The notes below the pieces were generated by a model, which saw only the letters and a program-made list of their open reading frames with translations, searched no databases and was not told the origin of the DNA. Both the position numbers and the translations under genes were made by a program. This document shows positions 55,796-64,000 of a stretch of 64,000 bases of DNA, one piece after another (positions within the stretch are counted from its first letter, which is position 1; each line of letters begins with the position of its first letter). The DNA lies in assembly GCA_037349315.1 (NCBI GenBank), contig JBAIAC010000128.1, positions 62,001 through 126,000 on the forward strand, read 5' to 3'. The stretch is from Chelydra serpentina. Lineage: Eukaryota > Chordata > Testudines > Chelydridae.

Positions 55796-56514
55796 TGTGA
55801 CGCCGTGGGAATGTTCTTAATGTTGTCTCTAAATACTGCGTGGGTGCCTCAGTTTCCCCTTTGCATTTCTTAAGTCTCTAGGTGGGGGGATCAGGGGGAG
55901 TGATTGTTGCAGAGCCCTAGCGGGCCAGTGTGATGCTGTCTGCACAGAGAATGGCCGACGCCCTGTCCCCTGGCAACTGCTGGCCTGGGCCCCTCCCCTG
56001 CAAGGTGCCCACTGAAGCTGTTGGAGAACAAAGGGATCAGGTGGCCTCCTGGCCCAGGACAGAGACAAAGGCCAGAGGAGGGGCTAGAGAGAGGCAGTTT
56101 AGAGCTCGCTGGGGAAATGGAGGGAGGCCCAGAACTGGGGTCTGGGCTCCCTACACCAAGATGGACCTAGGGTAACCAGATGTCCCAATTTTATAGGGAC
56201 AGTCCCGATATTTGGGGCTTTTCTTAGGCTCCTTTAACCCCCCACCCACTGACCCAATTTTTCACATTTGCTGTCTGGTCACCCTAGATGGACCTGACTG
56301 AGGGGTCCTGTTCTCTATACCTACAAGCTCTGTTTTAGACTCTATTCCTGTCCTCTAATAAACCTTCTGTTTTATTAACCGGCTGATGAGAGTCACGTCT
56401 GACTGCGGAGTTGGAGGGCAGGGCCCTCTGGCTTCCCCAGGAGCCCGGCCCGGGCGGACTCGCTGCGGGAAGTGAACAGTGTGGAAGGAGATGCTGAGTT
56501 CTCCGAAGTCAGAG
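55796..56514 (+). mobile_element. Old solo LTR, left part
   Basis: It begins TGTGACGCCGTGGGAATG and follows the LTR at 8626-9332 (inverted) through the AATAAA region to GAAGTCAGAG. The match resumes after the Gypsy element at 61287. A TA-flanked MITE lies inside it at 56168. Confidence 0.75.
56168..56286 (+). mobile_element. MITE, TA-flanked, about 119 bp
   Basis: Terminal repeats GGGTAACCAGATG / CTGTCTGGTCACCC are bounded by TA. It is inserted in the old solo LTR; the sister LTR at 8626 lacks it. Confidence 0.8.
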
Positions 56515-57081
56515 TGTGACGAACTAGGACTGTTGTTAAGGTTTCCCTGAGTACTGTGTGGGTGCCTCGGTTTCCCCTATGCAGTGCTTGAATATCTAGG
56601 TGGTGGGACAACGGTGCATGATTGTTACAAAGCCCTAGAAGGCAGAGGCCTGGACACAGAGAATGGCTCTGTCTCCTGGCAAGCGATGGCCCGGCCCCTC
56701 CCCCGGCAAAGGTATGAGCTGAAGGCGTTCGAACAAAGGGATCAGGTGACCTCCTGGCCTGGGAAGCAGACAAAGGGGGAGGAGGGGCTGGAGAGTTTCA
56801 GTTTGGAGCTGGCCGGAGAAGAGGGGAGAGAGGCAGACAGGGTCTGGCCTCCCTGCCCCGTTTGGAGCTGTGGGGCGAAATGCAGGGAGCCCCAGGCTGG
56901 GGTCTAAGCTCCCTGCCCCCCCGGAAGGACCCGACTGAGGGGTCCTGGATGTACTGACAAGCTCTGGTTGGACTGTGTTCCTGGCATCTCTACTAAACCT
57001 TCTGTTCTACTGGCTGGCTGAGACTCCCAGTGAATCCGGGGAAGAGGGGTGCAGGGCCGGACTCCCCTATACTCCGTGACA
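56515..57081 (+). repeat. 5' LTR of Gypsy element
   Basis: The LTR begins TGTGACGAACTAGGACTG and ends CTCCGTGACA (TG...CA). The polyadenylation signal that is AATAAA in the related solo LTRs reads ACTAAA here and in the 3' LTR. Confidence 0.93.
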
Positions 57082-57083
57082 AC

Positions 57084-57100
57084 TGGTGGCAGCGGCGGGA
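57084..57100 (+). promoter_or_regulatory. Primer-binding site, tRNA-Leu type
   Basis: TGGTGGCAGCGGCGGGA lies three bases after the LTR. It is complementary to the 3' end of vertebrate tRNA-Leu (AAG/TAG class, ending CCGCTGCCA plus CCA), with one mismatch over 16 bases. Reverse transcription would be primed here. 57101-57543 is untranslated leader with no other feature. Confidence 0.7.
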
Positions 57101-57543
57101 CGTTCTGCACCCCGTGAACGGCGCTTCCTGCAGTAAGTAACTGGGGAGCAGTAGAACGAAGGGGGGCTAACGAGGACCAGGCGTGCTGAAGGCCCACAGA
57201 GGAGCAGTTTCGGGGAGCGGAGGAGCTACGTTTAACCCCTGGGAGTGTGTGACCAGCGAGAAGGACTGTGCAATGATGGGGTCCCCCTGGGGGATGCAGT
57301 GAGCAGTCCCAGGGGCGGAGGAGCCTGCGGCTTGGCCCTGGGAGAGAGAAGGAATTTTGCAGTGACAGGGTTCCCCTGGGGGTGCCGTGAGTGGACCCAG
57401 GGGCGGAGGAGCTGCAGCTCAACCCTGGCAAAGAGGCGGTGACCTGGAGAAGGGCTGGCACACTTGGGGTTCTTCCTGGAAACCGTGGGGAGCTAAGAGC
57501 ACACAGGCCTGCGGATCCACAGCAACTTGGAAGCAGTGAAGTG

Positions 57544-60500
57544 ATGGCCTATCGCCTTCTCCTTAAGAAGAGCATTGTAACCCTGTGCAAAAAGAGAGGG
57601 CTACCCATTGGAAAGCTCACTAAAGCCCAGTTAATCACGCGGCTGGAGGAGGATGACCATTGCAGGGAGCAGATTCCTGACCCCAATGGGGCTACAGCAG
57701 GATCTGGGAGCAGCTGGAGTGATAGCCTGGCATCCCCAAGAGTCTGGTCCCCAACCAGACGGGGGTCTTCACGATCGGGTTCCCCGGCAGGGGATCGGAG
57801 ACGGATGGGACTGGAGCTGAGTCCGAGAGAGCAAGAGGACGGTGAGAGACAGCAAGAGCCCGAGAAAGACCTACAGAAGAAGCAGCAGCAGCAGCGTGAA
57901 CTTGTGGTGGTGGAACGGAGAGGCATAGGGGACTGGCCAGGGGTAAGTGGGGACAGATCCCGGGGTGCCAGCTCCGCAGGGAACCTCGATCCTAAATTGC
58001 TGCCCCTGGTTAAGGAGGGTGGGGATGTGGAGGCCCACCTCACTGCCTTGGAGCAGGCTGGTGATTGGAACCAGGGAGACCCTGCGGAAAAGCCCCCGGA
58101 TCTAACCCCCTTGCTGGGTCCCAAGGCCATAAACTCCACCAGCCAGATGGGTGGGATGGTGGACGGATTTCCACTCCTGGCCCTGGACTCAAGCCCTATG
58201 GACCCCCAGTGGAAGCAGAAGCTGATGGTCAATGGAGAGACATTCGGGGGGTGGCAAGACCCCAGGACAGAGAGAATTGTGGTCAGGCCCCGGGTGGTGC
58301 ACCCCCACCAGATGCTGAGGGGCTGTGTGACCTGGGTGAGGGTCCCAGGGATGGACCCATTCGCCCTGCCTATGGCCCAGATCCCTGTGCAGACCCAGGA
58401 GGGGTCGGGCTGGCTGGTGGTTGGGGGTCTCCAGGATATCAGCGGTGAGGTGCTGTTGGGGGGTGACTGTGTATCTTTGGGACAGGATCCAGGCCCTGGC
58501 CCTGTAACGGCCGAGGATTTGAATTTGAACTCAGGAAACCAATTGGCTAAGAGGGAAATGGTCAGTGAAAATGCAAATGACCTGGCTGGCAGGGGGGAGG
58601 AGCTGCCAGGCCCCGGTTACCTGCCTGCTTGTAACCAGACCCCTAGGGCGGGGTGGGACAGAGAGATGCTCCCCGCCCCCCTGCACAATGGAGAGGTGGC
58701 TCAGGCAGTCTCTGAGGCAGGGAGGAAAGCAGCGAGCTCGCTGCCTGGCCCCACAGGGACAGCCAGGGCAGCGCTGAGCACGGGGGGAGCAGAGACCCCA
58801 GCTGAGTGGGGGGACACACAGGCAGGGCAGGACAGCTGCCAACCAGGCTTGCCGGGTCCAGAGGTGCTGCCGGGAAGTGATTCCACAGCAGGGAGGGAGC
58901 CACCAGGGACCGGACTCAGTGGGGCAGTGACCCCAGGCCTGGCCAGTCAGCTGCAGAGGGATCCTGCCTTGGAGAAGCTAAGGGAACTTGCTGGCCACAG
59001 CGCTGCAAACCCCCTTGGGGAAGACTGCAGAGACAGATCCCTGTGGGAGAAGGGATTCCTGTGCCGGGAATGGGCTTCCCAAGGGGAAGTAGAACTGTGG
59101 GGAATCAGGAGGCAGCCGGTGAGGCCCCAGAAGTATCATCACCGGTTATTACACCTGGCCCAGGGGAAGGAAGAAGATCCCTGGAGGTCCCTGCCCATCA
59201 GAGAGGAACCTTTCCAGAAGGTGGCTATGAATAGGGTGGGCCCCCTCAGCAGGGCAACCTGGTCAGGGAAGAAATGCATCCTGGTGGTGATGGATTTCGC
59301 CACCCGCTACCCAGAAGTGGTGGCTCTGTCCTCCACCGGGGCAGACACCGAGGCAGACGCACTGCTGACCATCTTCAGCAGAATGGGGGTCCCCAGCGAG
59401 GTCTTTACAGATCAGGGATCCGAGGTCATCTCAGCCCGGCTCCGGGGCGTGTGGGAGAAAGGTGGGGTCTGGCCCACCTGGGCCTCTGCATATCACCCTC
59501 AGTCCAACGGGCTGGTGGAGAGAGTTCAGGGGACCGTGAGGCTGATGCTGAGGACTTGCATAAATCAGCATCCACAGGACTGGGACAAGTACCTGCCCCA
59601 CCGATGGCACAGGGAAGTGCCCCAGGAATCACCAGGGGGCTTCCCTTTCAAGCTGTGGTATGGAAGGAGAGTAAGGGGACCCCTAGAACCGGTAAGGGAC
59701 AATTGGGAGAAGAAGGGGGAAGACCCCCTGATGGATCTCTCCCCTGAGATGGGAGCCCATCCTCCCATCAGGTGTCCCCCGTTCAGAGTAACTGGGAAAA
59801 GAGCCCAGAACCTGGAGAGAGAGGGCAAGGACAGGCTGGCTTTAGAGGTAAACCAGTCATTCAACAGCCCAGGGCTGGCCAAGGCGGAGGCGATCAGAGA
59901 TTGGCCTGTTCCCCAGACCAAGAAACAGGTCCAGGCCTTTAGCGGGATGGCGGGGTACTACCAGAGGTTTGTACCCCGCTTTAGCTCCCTAGCTGCCCCC
60001 ATCACAGAGCTAGGTAAGAAGGGGAAGCCAGACGAGGCAGTCTGGACCGAGCAGGGCCAGAGGGCTCTCTGTGCACTGAAGGAGGCTCTAATCCAGGGCC
60101 CAATAGATCGAGTAAACCCAGACGGGGCCAAGCCCTGTACAGTGTTCACCGAAGCCTCAGACACAGGGCTGGGCGCGGTGCTGATGCAGGCCTATGCGAA
60201 GGGGGAGAGACACCCCATCGGGTATCTGAGCAAGGAGCGGCTGCCCTGGAGGCAGAACGGTCCGGCCATAGAGAGGGAATGCCTGGCCATGGGGCAGGCC
60301 CTTAAGATGCAGCAGCCGGATCTATTTGGGTGGCGCTTTACGGTGTATATTCACCACTTCGCCCCGACGTGGCTGCATCCAGGAAAAGGGGCCGATGCCG
60401 AGCGGCTGGTGACACAGACACGTGGTCAGAGAGGGGACCAGATCAAGAGGGAGGCTCTTAACCAAGAGAGCCCGAATTACAGCCCTCCAGACTGGAGCGC

Positions 60501-60687
60501 TGGGAAAAGACCTGATCTCAGCTTGAACCCCAGGGGTTTTGGGATGGGAAGAGGGCACGGGCCGCATAAACCTTCCCACATGCGGCCTGCGGGTGCCATC
60601 CAGCCCACCCGACCTAAGGGAGCTCGTCGAACTGTAACGGCCTGGTGTGACCGGGTTCGAACTTCCCCAGGTCACTGGCTAAAGTGA
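57544..60687 (+). pseudogene. Defective Gag-Pol fusion frame of Gypsy element
   Basis: The frame is open from 57391 (1,098 codons); ATG at 57544 (residue 52) is the likely start. A SAP-like unit (KKSIVTLCKKRGLPIGKLTK) comes first, then a charged Gag-like region. A protease-like fold follows at about residues 275-360, where the DTG triad position reads DPR. Integrase (about 560-780) has lost most of its zinc-binding part and has N for the first catalytic Asp (VAMNRVGPL), but keeps D in FTDQGSE and E in NGLVERV. The start of reverse transcriptase (PIRCPPFRV, about 791) joins directly to the thumb (AIRDWPVPQTKKQV, about 832), so the palm with the catalytic Asp pair is deleted. RNase H (about 915-1000) has E for its first Asp and HH for a later one. 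No stop interrupts it. Confidence 0.85.
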
Positions 60688-60707
60688 CCCCGCTCAGTTC
60701 GGTCTCG

Positions 60708-60720
60708 AAGGGGGGAGAGA
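60708..60720 (+). promoter_or_regulatory. Polypurine tract
   Basis: AAGGGGGGAGAGA lies directly before the 3' LTR. This is the position and composition expected for the plus-strand primer of an LTR element. Confidence 0.85.
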
Positions 60721-61286
60721 TGTGACGAACTAGGACTGTTGTTAAGGTTTTCCTGAGTACTGTGTGGGTGCCTCGGTTTCCCCTATGCAGTGCTTGAGTA
60801 TCTAGGTGGTGGGACAACGGTGCATGATTGTTACAAAGCCCTAGAAGGCAGAGGCCTGGACACAGAGAATGGCTCTGTCTCCTGGCAAGCGATGGCCCGG
60901 CCCCTCCCCCGGCAAAGGTATGAGCTGAAGGCGTTCGAACAAAGGGATCAGGTGACCTCCTGGCCCGGGAAGCAGACAAAGGGGGAGGAGGGGCTGGAGA
61001 GTTTCAGTTTGGAGCTGGCCGGAGAAGAGGGGAGAGAGGCAGACAGGGTCTGGCCTCCCTGCCCCATTTGGAGCTGTGGGGCGAAATGCAGGGAGCCCCA
61101 GGCTGGGGTCTAAGCTCCCTGCCCCCCGGAAGGGCCCGACTGAGGGGTCCTGGATGTACTGACAAGCTCTGGTTGGACTGTGTTCCTGGCATCTCTACTA
61201 AACCTTCTGTTCTACTGGCTGGCTGAGACTCCCAGTGAATCTGGGGAAGAGGGGTGCAGGGCCGGACTCCCCTATACTCCGTGACA
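60721..61286 (+). repeat. 3' LTR of Gypsy element
   Basis: This is 566 bp and nearly identical to the 5' LTR; differences lie near 60750, 60798, 60966 and 61069, plus two positions before the end. CAGAG follows as target duplication. Confidence 0.93.
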
Positions 61287-61390
61287 CAGAGCCAGGAAGG
61301 TGGAAGCTGTGTAAGCTTCTTGCCCTGGAGACAGTCTGCTCAGAGAGAGGAGGCTCCCGCAGAGTCCTGACTGGCTTCGTATGGAGTAGC
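61287..61390 (+). mobile_element. Old solo LTR, right part
   Basis: From CCAGGAAGGTGGAAGC to CTGACTGGCTTCGTA this continues the match to the inverted LTR at 8.66-8.76 kb. The similarity ends near 61385, so the last 40-50 bases of the old LTR are lost. Confidence 0.75.
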
Positions 61391-61619
61391 TATGACTGTG
61401 AAGCCTGGCCCTGGCTCTCCTTTCCTTAAGTGTCATGTGGGCAAGAGGAAAAGTGTGGCAGCAAACACAAGGGCCAGACTTGTGGACATCAGGCGAAGCT
61501 GTGAGAATCCCAACCATTGGGTCAAACCACAGGACTGCAGCAATCGATAGCCAAGGTGGCAAGTTCTAGAGCCCCAACCTATTGTGAACATTTTCTCAAG
61601 CCGTCCTGACCAAAAGCTC
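61391..61619. other. No gene seen
   Basis: Short unique-looking stretch between the old LTR and the SINE; nothing recognised. Confidence 0.4.
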
Positions 61620-61790
61620 TCATAGAATCATAGAATATCAGGGTTGGAAGGGACCTTAGTAGGTCATCTAGTCCAACCCCCTGCTCAAAGCAGGACCAAT
61701 CCCCAATTTTTGCCCCAGATCCCCTCAAGGATTGAACTCACAACCCTGGGTTTAACAAGCCAACGCTCAAACCACTGAGCTATCCCCCTC
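61620..61790 (-). mobile_element. Cry I-type tRNA-derived SINE
   Basis: This is a full minus-strand copy: CR1-type tail (ATCATAGAATATCAGGGTTG on the plus strand), core, B-box, and tRNA head ending TGAGCTATCCCCCTC. Confidence 0.9.
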
Positions 61791-62234
61791 ATGCATCTGG
61801 AGACAGGGAAGATGAGCTGTTTGGATTTCTTGAGGCCCCAAAGCTTTCTGGAGTTTTGGAATCCCCAGAGCCTCGAGAATATTGTGGACTTTTAAATGTT
61901 GTAGAGTTTTGGGGAGTTGTAGATGTGAATGGTTGAAACCCCCCCCCCTTTCTGTCTTGCACTGTATAGAAAAATCTGCACAGCGCAAGCTCATAAAAAT
62001 CCGCCCTCTTCCTCGATGGCATTTTTGTCTGTGATTTTGTTTTGCTTTGTATAACCGTGTTTTCTCCCTGGATCCATTATTTAACTAAAAAAAGAAGAAG
62101 GTCTCAGGATGGGGGAGAATGCTGGGGCTAGGGCTGCTAAGAGAGAGAGAGTAGCAGGTTTTCTGTATTGTTTCCCACCCTCTTTTTCTTGACTAGTTTC
62201 TCTTTTGCACCAAATGTGCCCATTTTCCATGTGA
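61791..62234. other. No gene; Lys cassette flank at right
   Basis: 61.79-62.06 kb shows no element. 62.08-62.23 kb is the upstream flank of the Lys-Gln cassette, shared with 1.13-1.27 and 35.09-35.27 kb. Confidence 0.5.
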
Positions 62235-62298
62235 GCCTGGCTAGCTCAGTTGGTAGAGGGTCAGACTGAGGGTTCAGGGTTCAAGTCCCTTGTTAGGC
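62235..62298 (+). pseudogene. tRNA-Lys pseudogene lacking anticodon
   Basis: The Lys acceptor and D-arm (GCCTGGCTAGCTCAGTTGG) and the T-arm are present. The anticodon loop and one side of its stem (about 8 nt) are deleted: TCAGACTGAGGG replaces TCAGACTTTTAATCTGAGGG. Both internal promoter boxes remain. Confidence 0.85.
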
Positions 62299-62619
62299 AG
62301 ACAGAACCTTTTCCCCTGTCATGTCCTGCAAGAACTTCAGAAGCCATCTGTTCTTGACATTCCTTTTTTCTTTTCAGGACTTGGCCTTTCCTAGGAAGGG
62401 CCATTTATTGCCTGGGACTGAAGGGGCAACTTCCTCACACGCCCACTGGCCTCACAGTCTGGAGGAAGAAAGGCTTCTGGGTCTACAGCAAACCGCTGCG
62501 TGCCGACTTGTTGGGAAAATGCAGGGCTGGCCAGAGAGGCCTTGAGTGAGGGAGACAAAAAATTGTCCACCCAGGCTCTTCTACACTGGAAGTCAGAAGA
62601 CCCAAAGTTTATCACTGCT

Positions 62620-62689
62620 GGTCCCATGGTGTAAGGGCAGCACTCAGGGCTCTGAATCCTATAATCCGAGTTCAAGTCTCGCTGGGAGC
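62620..62689 (+). tRNA. tRNA-Gln (CTG), degenerate
   Basis: The Gln body has loop CTCTGAA (anticodon CTG); the sister loci carry TTG. One acceptor, one anticodon-stem and one T-stem pair are broken. It lies in the plus-strand Lys-Gln cassette. Confidence 0.65.
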
Positions 62690-63055
62690 TTGGGGCAGCT
62701 CTTTTGCCACCTAACACTACTGGGTTTTCCAAGGCTTTTTCTTGTTCTCTCCAATGACGTGGGAGCCTGTCTTTTGCCTGCTCGCTGTTGTGACTTGAGC
62801 GCCAGCGGGGTCCAGACATCATCATTCAAATCAAGCTTCAAGTGAACAATTCTTTCCCATTCCCACTCTGTGGGAGGGGAGACTTTTCAAAGCCCTCTCT
62901 GTACTGCACATGGCTAAGCAAAGAGAACAAACCACAAATCCCTCCTGTTTGGGAGCCGGGTTTGCTGTTTGATTTCTGGATTTCAGGTGACTTCAAGCCC
63001 AGGCGTTGGGATTATTTACCAGTGTCTCTGGCATTGGAGCATTACTGTGCTCACA
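62690..63055. other. Cassette flank, then no gene
   Basis: 62.70-62.83 kb is Lys-Gln cassette flank (inverted relative to 34.5-34.64 kb). I recognise nothing in 62.83-63.05 kb. Confidence 0.5.
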
Positions 63056-63137
63056 GCTGTGATGGCCGAGTGATTAAGGTGTTGGAGTTGAAATCCAATA
63101 GGGTTCACCTGTGCAGGTTCGAATCCTGCTCACAGCG
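63056..63137 (+). tRNA. tRNA-Ser (TGA)
   Basis: This 82-nt class II gene has perfect acceptor GCTGTGA/TCACAGC, discriminator G, paired anticodon stem TTGGA/TCCAA, loop GTTGAAA (anticodon TGA) and canonical T-loop TTCGAAT. The body is of a different Ser family from the cassette genes at 26318, 36362 and 53203. Confidence 0.88.
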
Positions 63138-63780
63138 AGGCCTGTGTTTTAGCCCCAGTTTCTAACCAGGGCAATACGTCTATACAGACCCCTGAGACAC
63201 TCTCAATTCTCTCCCCAGCCCAAGTCAATCTGGTTCTGCTCCTTTCCTGTAGATTCCTGGGACACTACCTCACGCTGTGTCCCTGAGGTGTCAGGCAAAC
63301 TCTCAGCACCATGGAGCATCCTGACATTGAGCCTTGTGACCTGTGGGTTGGATTTATTTTAGTGGGACACGGGACATGTGGAGGATAATTAAAACTCTTA
63401 ATTTCCTTAGGGTTCGCCTTCAATATACTTGTATGGTGGTGTCATTTATCACCATTACAGGTCTAGTGTATTTATTAGAATAGCACAAGTAAGTCACAGA
63501 AGTGACATAGTAACCGTAGCGAGTCTATGCTGACAGAACTTGAGTTAACATGGGCTTGTAGTGTCGATATGGCCTCAGGTCTATGACATGTCTGGGAGAG
63601 GGAACAGGAAGAGGCTGAGGGGAGACCAAGTTTCATTCAGGATTTAGGCTCCAGCTTTTGTAGAAGTGGCCTTACGGCACCCTAAAGGCTCGGGATCAAA
63701 GAGGCCCATCAGAACAAAATATCCTGTATTGATTAAAATGTCTTGACCTCAGGGTGTGTAACCCATGTGTTTAGAATTCG
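63138..63780. other. No gene seen
   Basis: Moderately AT-rich sequence without a credible ORF or a repeat that I can name. Confidence 0.4.
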
Positions 63781-63999
63781 TGGGGTTGCAGGTGTGTGTG
63801 CATTATGTGTTGAAGGCCAAAACTACAAGCGGGTTCAACAAAGAATTTGACCAGTTCCTCAGGGTCGGGGCATCAGCTGTTAGCCGAGGGAATCAGGGAT
63901 GCTGCATCCCCATGCTCTGCATGTCCCTCTGACTGCCAGATGCTGGGAGGGGAGGATGGGACGGTTCACTCAGTGAGTGGCTGTTGTGTTCCTTCCCTC
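63781..63999 (+). mobile_element. CR1-type LINE 3' fragment, runs to window end
   Basis: GAAGGCCAAAACTACAAGCG..GGGTTCAACAAAGAATTTGA and the later TGACTGCCAGATGCTGGGAG match the 3' part of an old CR1 subfamily. The end lies close to or beyond the window edge. Confidence 0.6.
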
Positions 64000-64000
64000 A

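Larger units (their letters stand above)
56515..61286 (+). mobile_element. Ty3/Gypsy-type LTR retrotransposon, defective
   Basis: Complete structure: 567-bp left LTR, PBS, one long frame, polypurine tract, 566-bp right LTR, and CAGAG target duplications at 56510-56514 and 61287-61291. By eye the LTRs differ at about six bases and one indel, near 1%, so the insertion is recent. The frame has lost or altered every recognised enzyme active site, so copying must have used proteins from another element. Confidence 0.92.

Noticed and set aside
56515..61286. Endogenous retrovirus with envelope
   Set aside because: No envelope-like frame lies between the RNase H remnant and the 3' LTR. The pol order and the 5-bp duplication fit a Gypsy-type retrotransposon.

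Overview
This is vertebrate nuclear DNA, most likely from a cryptodiran turtle. Three things point there: tRNA-derived SINEs whose 3' ends carry a CR1-type LINE tail (the tortoise Pol III/SINE or Cry I arrangement), a CR1 LINE with an esterase-type ORF1, and KRAB zinc-finger exons with vertebrate splice signals. I see no intact single-copy host protein gene. Most long open frames lie in minisatellites or transposons.

The backbone is a dispersed tRNA gene cluster. I count 32 tRNA loci on both strands: Lys(TTT), Gln, Thr, Ser, Ala, Cys, Arg, Val, initiator and elongator Met, Glu, Phe, and an intron-bearing Leu(CAA). They range from well-folded genes (Val 7.7 kb, Ser 26.3 kb, Thr 27.7 and 51.7 kb, Cys 28.8 kb, Ser 63.1 kb) to clear pseudogenes. 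Most sit in repeated cassettes of several hundred bases that recur in direct or inverted orientation: Lys-Gln five times, Thr at least three times, Ser three times, Ala, Cys and Arg twice each. Some cassettes carry changed anticodons (a Phe body with GAT, an Arg body with TTG, a Cys body with ACA).

From 10.3 to 25.1 kb lies a broken KRAB zinc-finger locus. A plus-strand copy (CpG-island promoter at 15.1-16.0 kb, first coding exon 18.2 kb, KRAB-A 20.8 kb, KRAB-B with a stop 24.2 kb, two ruined fingers 24.9 kb) faces an inverted, truncated copy of its 5' half at 10.3-13.1 kb. A G-rich minisatellite (16.06-16.85 kb) and an AT-rich periodic block (14.5-15.0 kb) lie between them. Part of the same 5' region recurs at 38.2-39.95 kb next to a GC-box minisatellite.

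From 39.95 to 45.3 kb two arrays of one 57-bp unit, each unit with a CACGTG E-box and a short palindrome, lie in opposite orientation around two tRNA-Phe loci and one tRNA-Thr. From 45.6 to 50.9 kb a Lys-Gln tRNA cassette is split by a fold-back MITE with hAT-like ends, which was itself invaded by a CR1 LINE whose 5' half is inverted (twin-priming structure).

From 55.8 to 61.4 kb an old solo LTR is split by a recent Ty3/Gypsy-type element (LTRs about 1% diverged, 5-bp target duplication, PBS matching tRNA-Leu). Its single 1,098-codon frame has integrase placed before reverse transcriptase/RNase H, and the catalytic residues or core I can recognise are lost in every enzyme domain. Two other solo LTRs with perfect 5-bp target duplications lie at 10.8 and 23.2 kb. 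All assignments come from reading the sequence; no search was run.
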